A stretch of DNA of 64,000 nt, from NCBI RefSeq assembly GCF_037893185.1, contig NZ_CP140772.1:186001-250000 (forward strand), in the 5' to 3' direction. Below are positions 35,366-44,155 of this stretch, piece by piece. The stretch is from Chitinophaga sp. 180180018-3 (GTDB taxonomy: Bacteria; Bacteroidota; Bacteroidia; Chitinophagales; Chitinophagaceae). The translations under genes were made by a program, and so were the position numbers. Numbering within the stretch: position 1 is the stretch's first letter; each line of letters starts with the position of its first letter. Below the pieces are notes generated by a model, which was given only the letters and a program-made list of their open reading frames with translations, made no database searches and had not been told where the DNA came from.

Positions 35366-35397
35366 CGCATTCGGACAATGTTTTTATCGGGAAGCTT

Positions 35398-35793
35398 ATG
35401 TATACAGAAACTGTATTTTTGTCAGCAACGACTACTCCAATCAGCTATTTCCCTATAGTATTGCAATTACTTGCTGCTCTAGGTTTCGTTGGGATCACAA
35501 TGCTAGCTACTCACTTTTTAGGCCCCAAGCGTAAAACCAGCGATAAGCTTATTAACTTTGAAAGTGGAATTGAACAGAAAGGGAATGCCCGTCAGCCGGT
35601 AGCTATTAAGTACTTCCTGGTGGCTATTCTTTTCGTGTTATTTGATGTTGAGGTGATCTTTTTCTACCCTTACGCTGTTAATTTCAGGGAATTGGGTTGG
35701 GAAGGCTTCACTGCCGTGCTGATGTTTGTTGGGTTCTTCCTGTGTGGGTTTATCTATATTGTGAAGAAGGGCGCTTTGAAATGGGAAGACTAA
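35398..35793 (+). CDS. nuoA: NADH-quinone oxidoreductase subunit A
   Basis: Membrane-arm subunit of complex I, 131 residues from the ATG after the promoter. It has three membrane helices and the conserved loop KLINFESGIEQKGNARQP (the Cys-bearing loop of many NuoA proteins has Gly-Ile here), followed by IKYFLVAILFVLFDVEVIFFYP, with the acidic DVEV typical of the subunit. First gene of a 14-subunit operon. Confidence 0.95.
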   Translation: MYTETVFLSATTTPISYFPIVLQLLAALGFVGITMLATHFLGPKRKTSDKLINFESGIEQKGNARQPVAIKYFLVAILFVLFDVEVIFFYPYAVNFRELGWEGFTAVLMFVGFFLCGFIYIVKKGALKWED

Positions 35794-35818
35794 TTGTAAA
35801 TCATTAAATTAAATCAAA

Positions 35819-36382
35819 ATGGCTCGTCCGGTTCAATATAACAACAAAGTGAAGATGGTGGAGATCCCTGAGGGATATTCCGGGGAGGGATTTTATGCCA
35901 CCTCTTTTGATAAGGTAATAGGTCTGGCGCGTAAAAACTCCATCTGGCCTTTACCATTCGCCACTTCCTGCTGTGGTATCGAGTTTATGGCCACTATGGC
36001 GGCTACTTACGACCTGGCCCGTTTCGGGGCAGAGCGTATGGCTTTTACGCCGCGCCAGTGCGACCTGCTGATGGTAATGGGAACTATCTCCAAAAAAATG
36101 GGCCCCATTGTGCGTCAGGTATACCTGCAGATGGCTGAGCCCCGCTGGGTAATGGCTGTTGGAGCCTGTGCATCCAGCGGTGGAATTTTTGATACTTATT
36201 CCGTATTACAGGGTATTGATCAGGTGATCCCGGTAGATGTGTATGTACCCGGATGCCCGCCAAGACCGGAAGGTATCATAGACGGATTCATGAAAATTCA
36301 GGCCCTGGTTGGCCAGGAAAGTCTTCGCCGCCGTAACTCCGACAGGTATAAAGAACTGATGGAATCTTACGGTATCAAGTAA
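35819..36382 (+). CDS. nuoB: NADH-quinone oxidoreductase subunit B
   Basis: Peripheral-arm subunit carrying cluster N2, the last iron-sulfur centre before quinone; 187 residues. The four ligands are Cys51, Cys52 (TSCCGIE), Cys117 (GACASSGG) and Cys146 (PGCPPRPE). Its N-terminus is hydrophilic. It lies 25 bases after nuoA. Confidence 0.97.
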   Translation: MARPVQYNNKVKMVEIPEGYSGEGFYATSFDKVIGLARKNSIWPLPFATSCCGIEFMATMAATYDLARFGAERMAFTPRQCDLLMVMGTISKKMGPIVRQVYLQMAEPRWVMAVGACASSGGIFDTYSVLQGIDQVIPVDVYVPGCPPRPEGIIDGFMKIQALVGQESLRRRNSDRYKELMESYGIK

Positions 36383-36425
36383 GAAGGTGAACGGTTATTT
36401 GTAAAACGTAAATTTCAAATTGTTA

Positions 36426-36941
36426 ATGTCTTTAACAAACGAACGCATACAGCAACGCCTTACGGAGAAGTTTGGAGATGTGCTAACCGGCTTCGAGGAG
36501 CCGTTTGGGATGCTTACCCTCACCGCTCAGAAAGATTATAACCTGAAAGTAATGCAATTCCTGTTTGATGATGAGGAATTGCGTTTTCGCTTTTTAACGG
36601 ACATCACTGGTGTCCATTATCCGGAGCGGAAAAATGAGGAGCTGGCAGTAGTTTATCATCTGCACAACCTGCAGGATAATATCAGGCTTCGCCTGAAGGT
36701 GTTTGCTCCGGTAGCCAAACCAGATGTATTCACCGCTACCGCCCTGTATGAATCTGCCAACTGGATGGAACGCGAAACCTATGATTTTTTCGGAATCAAT
36801 TTCGTTGGGCATCCTAACCTGATACGTGTGCTGAATGTGGACGAAATGACCTATTTCCCAATGAGAAAGGAATATCCGCTGGAAGATGCCATGCGTATCG
36901 ATAAGGATGATGAAATGTTTGGAAGGGGAGGAAATTTTTAA
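36426..36941 (+). CDS. nuoC: NADH-quinone oxidoreductase subunit C
   Basis: 30-kDa-type subunit of the peripheral arm, 171 residues. Signature region: ERETYDFFGINFVGHPNLIRVL near 118-138, with DFFG typical of NuoC. It is a separate gene, not fused to nuoD. I chose the ATG at 36426; a TTG two codons upstream (36420) is in frame but less likely. Confidence 0.95.
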   Translation: MSLTNERIQQRLTEKFGDVLTGFEEPFGMLTLTAQKDYNLKVMQFLFDDEELRFRFLTDITGVHYPERKNEELAVVYHLHNLQDNIRLRLKVFAPVAKPDVFTATALYESANWMERETYDFFGINFVGHPNLIRVLNVDEMTYFPMRKEYPLEDAMRIDKDDEMFGRGGNF

Positions 36942-36953
36942 TACTACCAGGTT

Positions 36954-38174
36954 ATGTTAGATCAGAAACAACATATAAAACTGCCGGAAGGCTCTATTGA
37001 AAAGGATACGACGACGCTTAACCTCGGTCCTACTCACCCGGCTACCCATGGGGTTTTTCAGAACATTCTGGAAATCGATGGCGAAAAGATTGTGAGCGCG
37101 GTATCTACCGTAGGGTATATCCACCGTGCTTTTGAGAAGATAGCGGAACGTCGCCCTTATTACCAGATTACGCCACTGACAGACCGTCTGAACTACTGTT
37201 CTGCTCCTATTAATAACATGGGTTGGTTGCTGACAGTAGAGAAGCTGCTGGGCATTGAAACGCCTAAGCGGGTGGATTACTTACGTGTGATCATCATGGA
37301 ACTGGCCCGTATTGCAGATCACCTGATCTGTAGTTCGGTAATGGGCGTTGATACCGGCGCACTCACTGGTTTTGTGTATGTAATGACCTATCGCGAACTG
37401 ATATATGAAATATACGAGGAAATATGTGGTTCCCGTCTGACTACCAACATTGGCCGGATCGGAGGGTTTGAGCGGAATTTCTCTGATGCAGCATTTGCAA
37501 AGATCCAGCGTTTCCTCGATGAATATCCTGCTGTGCTGAAGGAGTTTGAAACGCTGCTGACCCGCAACCGTATCTTTATGGAACGTACGCAGGGTATTGG
37601 TGGCATCAGTGCGGAAAGGGCGCTCAGCTATGGTTTTACAGGACCCAATCTGCGTGCTGCCGGTGTGGATTATGATGTACGTGTAGCCAATCCTTATAGT
37701 TCCTACCAGGATTTCGACTTTTCTATACCGGTTGGTACCACGGGCGATTGCTACGACCGTTTCCAGGTGCGTAACGCCGAAATGTGGGAAAGTATCAGCA
37801 TTATCCGTCAGGCTATGGAAAAACTGAAAAGCCTGCCTGATGATGTGTATCATGCAGATGTTCCTGCCTACTATCTTCCGGAGAAAAAAGATGTTTATAC
37901 AAAAATGGAAGCGCTGATCTATCACTTTAAAATAGTGATGGGAGAAGCGGAGATACTGCCGGGTGAAGTATACAACTCGGTAGAAGGCGCTAACGGCGAA
38001 CTGGGCTTTTACCTGATCAGTGATGGAGGCCGCAGCCCTTACCGTTTGCACTTCCGTCGTCCGTGCTTCATCTACTACCAGGCCTATCCTGAACTGGTGA
38101 AAGGTACTATGCTCAGCGATGCTATCATCGTGATGAGTAGCCTGAACCTGATTGCGGGTGAGCTGGATGCATAA
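36954..38174 (+). CDS. nuoD: NADH-quinone oxidoreductase subunit D
   Basis: 49-kDa-type subunit forming part of the quinone pocket, 406 residues. LNLGPTHPATHGVFQ near the N-terminus contains the conserved His loop, and IGRIGGFERNFS, RTQGIGGISAERALSYGFTGP and the C-terminal IIVMSSLNLIAGELDA are family features. It starts 12 bases after nuoC. Confidence 0.97.
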   Translation: MLDQKQHIKLPEGSIEKDTTTLNLGPTHPATHGVFQNILEIDGEKIVSAVSTVGYIHRAFEKIAERRPYYQITPLTDRLNYCSAPINNMGWLLTVEKLLGIETPKRVDYLRVIIMELARIADHLICSSVMGVDTGALTGFVYVMTYRELIYEIYEEICGSRLTTNIGRIGGFERNFSDAAFAKIQRFLDEYPAVLKEFETLLTRNRIFMERTQGIGGISAERALSYGFTGPNLRAAGVDYDVRVANPYSSYQDFDFSIPVGTTGDCYDRFQVRNAEMWESISIIRQAMEKLKSLPDDVYHADVPAYYLPEKKDVYTKMEALIYHFKIVMGEAEILPGEVYNSVEGANGELGFYLISDGGRSPYRLHFRRPCFIYYQAYPELVKGTMLSDAIIVMSSLNLIAGELDA

Positions 38175-38225
38175 CAGTGTTGAGAACGGTAAGAATATTT
38201 AAGAAGATTTAAGCTGATTAAAATA

Positions 38226-38729
38226 ATGGCTGTGGTTCAATTTTCTGAAGAGAAACTGAATAAAGTAAAAGAGATCATCGCACGCTACCCGGAAGGGAAG
38301 CAGAAAAGTGCGCTGATACCGGTGCTTCATCTGGCCCAGGAAACATTTGGGGGATGGCTGAGTGCAGAAACGATGGACTACGTTGCAGGCCTGCTGCAAC
38401 TGGAACCGATCGAGGTATATGAGGTGGCCACCTTCTATAGCATGTTTAACCTGAAACCGGTAGGCGCTTTTCTGTTTGAGGTGTGCCAGACAGGCCCCTG
38501 CATGGTAAGCGGTTCCGATCAGATCATTGGTTATATAAAAAATAAACTGGGTATAGGTGTGGGCGAAACTACACCGGACGGGCTGTTTACGCTCAAAACA
38601 GTAGAGTGCCTCGGAGCCTGTGGATATGCACCCATGATGCAGCTGGGCAAACATTACCGTGAACACCTGACTCCTGCAAAGGTGGATGAAATCATTGCAG
38701 AATGCCGGGCTAAAGCAAACGCAAACTAA
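38226..38729 (+). CDS. nuoE: NADH-quinone oxidoreductase subunit E
   Basis: 24-kDa-type flavoprotein-module subunit with a [2Fe-2S] cluster (N1a), 167 residues. The ligands are Cys87 and Cys92 (CQTGPC) and Cys128 and Cys132 (CLGAC). The gap to nuoF is 275 bases, much larger than elsewhere in the operon, and holds a small ORF. Confidence 0.96.
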   Translation: MAVVQFSEEKLNKVKEIIARYPEGKQKSALIPVLHLAQETFGGWLSAETMDYVAGLLQLEPIEVYEVATFYSMFNLKPVGAFLFEVCQTGPCMVSGSDQIIGYIKNKLGIGVGETTPDGLFTLKTVECLGACGYAPMMQLGKHYREHLTPAKVDEIIAECRAKANAN

Positions 38730-38746
38730 CGTAACTGAAAAGCTAT

Positions 38747-38941
38747 ATGTTCATACGCGTAAGAGAAATGTACCTGCGCCACAGACTTCAGGCTGTGGAA
38801 GCACTGTTGCTGGTAGGATTACTGACAGCATTATGGCGGGTCGACGACTCGCTGGTTTCATTTATTTGCGGCGGAGGTGCCGGCCTGCTGTTCTTCAGAC
38901 TGGCTAACCGCATCTCGCAGCATGGTATACGTAAAGCATAA
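38747..38941 (+). CDS. Small two-helix membrane ORF between nuoE and nuoF
   Basis: A 64-residue frame starting 17 bases after nuoE. The predicted protein has a basic N-terminus (MFIRVREMYLRHRLQ), a hydrophobic helix (AVEALLLVGLLTALW), a short loop (RVDDS), a second helix (LVSFICGGGAGLLFF) and a basic tail. That charge layout fits a real small inner-membrane protein with both ends in the cytoplasm. I know of no complex I subunit that looks like it. It might be an accessory or assembly protein, or an unrelated gene inserted in the operon. Confidence 0.5.
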   Translation: MFIRVREMYLRHRLQAVEALLLVGLLTALWRVDDSLVSFICGGGAGLLFFRLANRISQHGIRKA

Positions 38942-39004
38942 TAGTGATATACAAAATCTGAATGGAGCCGGGTGAGCCGGTAACATTTCACCATAAGGAA
39001 GACA

Positions 39005-40363
39005 ATGGGACGCAAATTATTGTTAGATAAAGCACATATTGAAGGCATCCGGTACTACGACACCTACCGGAGCAATGGTGGTTATGCAGCAGCTGAAAAA
39101 GCACTGAAAACCCTGGGGCCTGACGGCGTACTGGATGAAGTGAAGAAGAGTGGCCTGAGAGGTCGCGGTGGTGCAGGGTTTCCAACCGGTCTGAAATGGA
39201 GTTTCATCGCCAAGCCGGAAGGAGTTCCCCGTTACCTGGTCTGCAACGCCGATGAATCGGAACCAGGTACCTTCAAGGACCGCTACCTCATGGAATACAT
39301 CCCCCACCTGCTTATCGAAGGACTTCTCATCTCCAGTTTCGCTCTCGGCGCCAATAGTTGTTACATCTACATTCGTGGTGAATATGCCTGGATCCCCGAT
39401 ATCCTGGAACAGGCTATTGCAGAAGCTAAGAACAAGGGCTGGCTGGGTAAAAATATCCTCGGTACCGGCTACGACCTGGAAATATATGTACAACGCGGTG
39501 CAGGCGCCTATATCTGCGGTGAAGAAACTGCCCTGATAGAATCACTGGAAGGAAAGCGCGGTAATCCCCGCATTAAGCCGCCGTTCCCGGCTGTGAAAGG
39601 ATTATGGCAATGCCCGACAGTAGTGAATAACGTAGAGACATTATCTGCCGTAGTTCCTATTATCAACATCGGCGGCGACGAATACGTAAAAATCGGTACC
39701 GGTAAATCTACCGGTACAAAACTGATCTCTGCCTGTGGTAATATCAACAAGCCGGGTGTATATGAGATCGAGATGAACATCTCTGTAGAAGAATTCATTT
39801 TCTCTGACGAATATTGTGGTGGTATCAAAAATGGCAAGCGCCTGAAAGCCTGCATTCCCGGCGGATCTTCTGTTCCGGTACTGCCGTCTAACCTGTTGCT
39901 GAAAACAGCCAAAGGCGAAACCCGTATGATGACCTACGAAAGCCTGGCTGATGGCGGTTTTGCGACCGGATCCATGTTGGGTTCAGGAGGCTTTATCGTA
40001 ATGGATGAGGACCAGTGTATCGTACGTAATACCCTTACTTTTGCCCGCTTCTACCATCACGAAAGCTGTGGTCAGTGCAGCCCTTGCCGTGAAGGTACCG
40101 GTTGGATGAAGAAAGTATTGCACAACATCGAGTACGGTAAAGGTAAGATGAGCGATATTGACCTGTTGTGGGATATTCAACGCAAGATAGAAGGAAATAC
40201 CATCTGCCCGCTGGGCGATGCTGCTGCCTGGCCTGTTGCCGCAGCTATCCGTCATTTCCGTGACGAGTTCGAATGGCATGTGGCTAATCCGCAGGAATCC
40301 CAGACCCGTAACTTCGGTCTGGCACATTATGCAGATCCGCTGCCAGTGCCTGCTGCCGTGTGA
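39005..40363 (+). CDS. nuoF: NADH-quinone oxidoreductase subunit F
   Basis: 51-kDa-type subunit that binds NADH and FMN and carries cluster N3; 452 residues. GLRGRGGAGFPTGLKW near 50-66 is the NADH site, GAGAYICGEETALIESLEG near 165-183 the FMN site. The cluster ligands are in SCGQCSPCREG plus Cys in NTICPLGDAAAWP. It follows the small ORF by 63 bases. Confidence 0.97.
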   Translation: MGRKLLLDKAHIEGIRYYDTYRSNGGYAAAEKALKTLGPDGVLDEVKKSGLRGRGGAGFPTGLKWSFIAKPEGVPRYLVCNADESEPGTFKDRYLMEYIPHLLIEGLLISSFALGANSCYIYIRGEYAWIPDILEQAIAEAKNKGWLGKNILGTGYDLEIYVQRGAGAYICGEETALIESLEGKRGNPRIKPPFPAVKGLWQCPTVVNNVETLSAVVPIINIGGDEYVKIGTGKSTGTKLISACGNINKPGVYEIEMNISVEEFIFSDEYCGGIKNGKRLKACIPGGSSVPVLPSNLLLKTAKGETRMMTYESLADGGFATGSMLGSGGFIVMDEDQCIVRNTLTFARFYHHESCGQCSPCREGTGWMKKVLHNIEYGKGKMSDIDLLWDIQRKIEGNTICPLGDAAAWPVAAAIRHFRDEFEWHVANPQESQTRNFGLAHYADPLPVPAAV

Positions 40364-40450
40364 TATAGCTCTGAAAAATAAACGCATATAAAAATATAAA
40401 CTTTGCTCCCTGGCCCCCCCGGTGGCGTTACGGGCAAAAAAAATAATAAA

Positions 40451-41539
40451 ATGGCGGACGAAAAAAAATTATTTAAGGTTAAGATCGATAACATCTCTGT
40501 AGAGGTGGAACCCGGTACAACCATATTGAATGCGGCCAGACAGATAGGACGAGACGTAGTACCGCCGGCCATGTGTTACTACTCTAAACTACAGGGCAGC
40601 GGTGGTAAATGCCGTACCTGCCTCGTAAAAGTTACCAAAGGCTCCGATGCGGATCCGCGTCCTATGCCTAAACTGGTTGCCAGCTGCCGTACTACTGTAA
40701 TGGATGGTATGGAAGTGGCAAATATTACTTCCCCGGAAGTACAGGATGCCCGCAAAGGCATCGTGGAATTCCTGCTGCTGAATCACCCGCTGGATTGCCC
40801 TATCTGCGACCAGGCTGGTGAATGCCACCTGCAGGATCTGAGCTATGAGCATGGCGCAGATGCTACACGCTACGAATTCAAACGCAGAACTTTCGATAAA
40901 GTGGACCTGGGCGATAAGATCAAGCTGCACATGACACGTTGCATCCTTTGCTACCGTTGTGTGTTCACTGCTGACCAGCTCACTAATAAACGCGAACACG
41001 GCGTGCTGGGTCGTGGAGATGCCTCCGAAATAGGTACTTATATCTCCCAGTCACTCGACAACGATTTTATCGGAAACGTAATTGATGTTTGTCCCGTAGG
41101 TGCATTGACAGATCAGACCTTCCGCTTTAAAAACCGCGTTTGGTTCCTGAAGCCGGTAGATGCTCACCGCGACTGTGAAAATCCGAAGTGCTGTGGTAAA
41201 ACTGTGCTGTGGATGCGTGGTAACGAAGTGTTCCGCGTAACTGCCCGCAAGGATAAATATGGCGAAGTAGAAGACTTCATCTGCGATACCTGCCGTTTCG
41301 ATAAGAAAGATATTAAAGACTGGGTGATTGAAGGCCCGCGTAAAGTAGAGCGTAACAGCGTTATTTCACAAGGTCATTACGTGAATACCGTAAAACCTAA
41401 GGATCCGCTGGTGGAAGTACTGGATGGAAGACAGCCAAGGCTGTTGTTTGATATTCACTCTGAAAGCCAGGTAAACAGGCCGGAAATAGACCTGTCGAAG
41501 ATCAACGGCCCGGCTCACTCTGATGATTTTAAGAAGTAA
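40451..41539 (+). CDS. nuoG: NADH-quinone oxidoreductase subunit G, short form
   Basis: Iron-sulfur subunit of the NADH module, 362 residues, well under half the length of the E. coli protein. [2Fe-2S] ligands Cys42, Cys54, Cys57, Cys79; His112-Cys116-Cys119-Cys125 for the His-ligated [4Fe-4S]; Cys164, Cys167, Cys170, Cys214 for the next [4Fe-4S]. After that comes a short domain with Cys242, Cys247, Cys248, Cys288 and Cys291 (CDTCRFDKK), a remnant of the start of the molybdopterin-oxidoreductase-like domain, and then the chain ends. The ATG at 40451 is used because upstream codons read PGPPGG, unlike NuoG. Short NuoG forms are known in Bacteroidota. Confidence 0.95.
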   Translation: MADEKKLFKVKIDNISVEVEPGTTILNAARQIGRDVVPPAMCYYSKLQGSGGKCRTCLVKVTKGSDADPRPMPKLVASCRTTVMDGMEVANITSPEVQDARKGIVEFLLLNHPLDCPICDQAGECHLQDLSYEHGADATRYEFKRRTFDKVDLGDKIKLHMTRCILCYRCVFTADQLTNKREHGVLGRGDASEIGTYISQSLDNDFIGNVIDVCPVGALTDQTFRFKNRVWFLKPVDAHRDCENPKCCGKTVLWMRGNEVFRVTARKDKYGEVEDFICDTCRFDKKDIKDWVIEGPRKVERNSVISQGHYVNTVKPKDPLVEVLDGRQPRLLFDIHSESQVNRPEIDLSKINGPAHSDDFKK

Positions 41540-41560
41540 CAATCGTAATTACGTGTAAGT

Positions 41561-42604
41561 ATGACCTTATTAAGCATAGATTGGTTTTTTATTATTGAAA
41601 AAGTGCTCCTGATTTCGGGAGTGCTGGTGTTGTCACTGGTAGTAGCGATGTACTCTACCTGGGGCGAAAGAAAGATTGCGGCCTGGATACAGGACCGTTT
41701 AGGCCCGAACCGTGCCGGTCCGCTGGGGCTATTGCAACCGCTGGCGGATGGGGGAAAACTCTTCTTCAAAGAAGAGATCATTCCTACCAATTCCAACCGT
41801 TTCCTCTTCGTACTGGGTCCGTCTATCGCTATGCTGGTAGCCTGTATGACCAGTGCGGTAATTCCCTGGGGAGATACGCTGACCATTGCCGGTCGTACTA
41901 TCTCACTGCAGGTTGCGGATGTGAACATCGGTATCTTGTTTATATTCGGTGTAGTGAGTATGGGCGTATATGGAATTATGCTTGGTGGCTGGTCTTCCAA
42001 TAACAAATACTCCCTGCTGGCATCTATCCGTGCAGCTTCCCAGATCATCTCCTATGAACTGCCGATGGGGCTGGCTTTGATCGCATTGCTCATGTATACA
42101 GGCTCTCTCAGCCTGAAAGATATTGTGGAGCAACAGCGTCATGGATTGTGGAACGTCGTCGTACAACCGCTGGGCTTCTTCATCTTCCTGGTTTGTGCTT
42201 TTGCTGAATGTAATCGTGCTCCGTTCGATTTACCGGAAGCAGAGAATGAGCTGAATGGTGGTTATCACCTGGAATATTCTTCCATGAAACTGGGTTTCTT
42301 CCTTTTTGCGGAATATATCAACATGTTTGTCAGTTCAGCACTGATGGCTACCATGTACTTCGGAGGTTATCATTTCCCGGGCATGGACAGGCTGCAGCTG
42401 GATCCTAACATCATTACGTTATTAGGCTTTTTGGCGCTGTTCATTAAAATACTGGGCTTTATATTCTTCTTTATGTGGGTAAGATGGACGCTTCCAAGGT
42501 TCAGGTACGACCAACTGATGCGTTTGGGCTGGAGAGTAATGATACCACTGGCGCTGGCGAATATGCTGGTTACAGGAGCGGTGATACTGGCGCGTCAACA
42601 TTAA
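41561..42604 (+). CDS. nuoH: NADH-quinone oxidoreductase subunit H
   Basis: Membrane subunit that joins the arms and forms much of the quinone channel; 347 residues, eight or so helices. The conserved loop QDRLGPNRAGPLGLLQPLADG and the downstream acidic segment KLFFKEEI are present, as is ECNRAPFDLPEAENELNGGY, the hallmark of NuoH. It starts 21 bases after nuoG. Confidence 0.97.
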   Translation: MTLLSIDWFFIIEKVLLISGVLVLSLVVAMYSTWGERKIAAWIQDRLGPNRAGPLGLLQPLADGGKLFFKEEIIPTNSNRFLFVLGPSIAMLVACMTSAVIPWGDTLTIAGRTISLQVADVNIGILFIFGVVSMGVYGIMLGGWSSNNKYSLLASIRAASQIISYELPMGLALIALLMYTGSLSLKDIVEQQRHGLWNVVVQPLGFFIFLVCAFAECNRAPFDLPEAENELNGGYHLEYSSMKLGFFLFAEYINMFVSSALMATMYFGGYHFPGMDRLQLDPNIITLLGFLALFIKILGFIFFFMWVRWTLPRFRYDQLMRLGWRVMIPLALANMLVTGAVILARQH

Positions 42605-42650
42605 TTCATCTAATTAAATACACACGATAGTGTGGATTAAATAAAGCATT

Positions 42651-43154
42651 ATGCAAGCATTAACAAACAGGGCAAAACAGGTGGACCGCCGTCCGATGAC
42701 CTTCCTCGAGAAGGCCTACATTCCTGCTATTGCCAGAGGTATGGGCATCACGTTTAAACATATTTTCCAGCGTAAGGCAACTGTGAGCTTTCCTGAAAAA
42801 CAGCGTGAATTCAGCCCGGTATTCCGTGGACTGCACATTCTGAACAGGGATGAAGAAGGACGTGAAAGATGTACAGCCTGTGGGTTGTGCGCGGTGGCAT
42901 GTCCTGCTGAGGCTATTACCATGGAAGCAGCAGAGCGTAAGCCAGGTGAGGAAAATCTGTACCGGGAAGAAAAATATGCGGCAAAATATGAGATCAATAT
43001 GCTGCGTTGCATCTTCTGTGGTTTTTGTGAAGAAGCTTGTCCTAAGGATGCCATTTACCTGTCTGAAACCTTTGCTCCGGCTAACTATCAGCGTAAAGGC
43101 TTCATCTATGGCAAAAATGACCTGCTGATCCCTGATCCGAAAACAGGTAAATAA
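42651..43154 (+). CDS. nuoI: NADH-quinone oxidoreductase subunit I
   Basis: Ferredoxin-like subunit with two [4Fe-4S] clusters (N6a, N6b), 167 residues. The two ligand sets are CTACGLCAVACP and CIFCGFCEEACP. The N-terminal helix region KAYIPAIARGMGITFKHIF anchors it to the membrane side. Confidence 0.97.
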   Translation: MQALTNRAKQVDRRPMTFLEKAYIPAIARGMGITFKHIFQRKATVSFPEKQREFSPVFRGLHILNRDEEGRERCTACGLCAVACPAEAITMEAAERKPGEENLYREEKYAAKYEINMLRCIFCGFCEEACPKDAIYLSETFAPANYQRKGFIYGKNDLLIPDPKTGK

Positions 43155-43206
43155 TATTTTTCACAGCGCACATAAGCTAAAAATATAATAGTCAAACATA
43201 GCAGAG

Positions 43207-43704
43207 ATGGGAATGAGTATACAACAAATAATTTTCATGGTGCTGTCGGTCGTGGCGTTGGTATCAGCGTTAGGCGTGGTATTGAGTAAAAATCCTGTGA
43301 CGAGCGTGTTGTGCCTGATCGTAACATTCTTTACCATAGCGGGGCATTATATTATGATGAATGCCCAGTTCCTGGCTGTTGTGCATATCATTGTATATGC
43401 AGGCGCTATCATGGTATTGTTCCTGTACGTGATGATGCTCATGAATCTGAATGCCGAGCTGGAACCGCAGAAACGTAACTGGCTGAAATATGCCGGAGCT
43501 ATTAGCGGAGGAGCTTTGCTGGTGGTGCTGGTAGCAGCACTGCGGGATGCAAGTATGCCGGCACTGAGCGCTCAGGCAACTGACATCGGATTGATCAGGA
43601 ACCTGGGGCAGACCCTGTTCAAACAGTATGTGGTACCATTTGAAGTAAGCAGCATCCTGTTCCTGAGTGCAATGGTGGGAGCCGTAGTAATCGGTAGAAA
43701 ATAG
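43207..43704 (+). CDS. nuoJ: NADH-quinone oxidoreductase subunit J
   Basis: Membrane subunit of 165 residues with five helices; AVVHIIVYAGAIMVLFLYVMM (about 58-78) is the conserved third helix. The start could also be the ATG two codons later (43213). It lies 52 bases after nuoI. Confidence 0.94.
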   Translation: MGMSIQQIIFMVLSVVALVSALGVVLSKNPVTSVLCLIVTFFTIAGHYIMMNAQFLAVVHIIVYAGAIMVLFLYVMMLMNLNAELEPQKRNWLKYAGAISGGALLVVLVAALRDASMPALSAQATDIGLIRNLGQTLFKQYVVPFEVSSILFLSAMVGAVVIGRK

Positions 43705-43782
43705 CAGCCAATCTGTCTGTTCCGCTATGCGGGCAGCTGACTGGTAATTCTTAAATCTTAATTCCTAATCCGCAATTTTTTT

Positions 43783-44100
43783 ATGCCTGTTCAATATTAC
43801 ATATTCCTGAGTATCGCCCTGTTTTGTATAGGTGTGATGGGTGTGCTGATGCGCAGAAATGCGATCATTATTTTTATGTGCATAGAGCTGATGCTGAATG
43901 CCGTTAATCTCCTGATGGTATCTTTCTCCAAGATGTGGGCGGATGCAGGAAGGGTGGATGCAGGATCTGCACAGCTTTTTGTGTTCTTCATTATGGTGGT
44001 GGCAGCTGCAGAAGTAGCAGTGGGACTGGCTATTATTACAATGGTCTACAGAAATACACACTCAGTAGATATTAACATTCTTAACAGGCTGAAAAATTAA
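43783..44100 (+). CDS. nuoK: NADH-quinone oxidoreductase subunit K
   Basis: Small three-helix membrane subunit, 105 residues. The buried glutamates expected in helices 2 and 3 are visible in [14 protein letters not shown] and [12 protein letters not shown]. It starts 78 bases after nuoJ. Confidence 0.96.
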   Translation: MPVQYYIFLSIALFCIGVMGVLMRRNAIIIFMCIELMLNAVNLLMVSFSKMWADAGRVDAGSAQLFVFFIMVVAAAEVAVGLAIITMVYRNTHSVDINILNRLKN

Positions 44101-44155
44101 TAATTCCGCTTGCAGTAATTATTAAATTTTTCGACGTCGTAAATAGAATTGATAA

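Noticed and set aside
35299..35397. Upstream in-frame start of nuoA
   Set aside because: It precedes the consensus promoter at 35335-35365, so it could not be on the transcript.
38686..38907. A 73-codon frame overlapping the end of nuoE
   Set aside because: It overlaps nuoE and the better-supported 64-residue membrane ORF, and its composition is not protein-like.
40403..40450. Upstream in-frame start of nuoG
   Set aside because: The extra residues (PGPPGG and following) do not resemble NuoG, and an ATG right before the conserved N-terminus is available.
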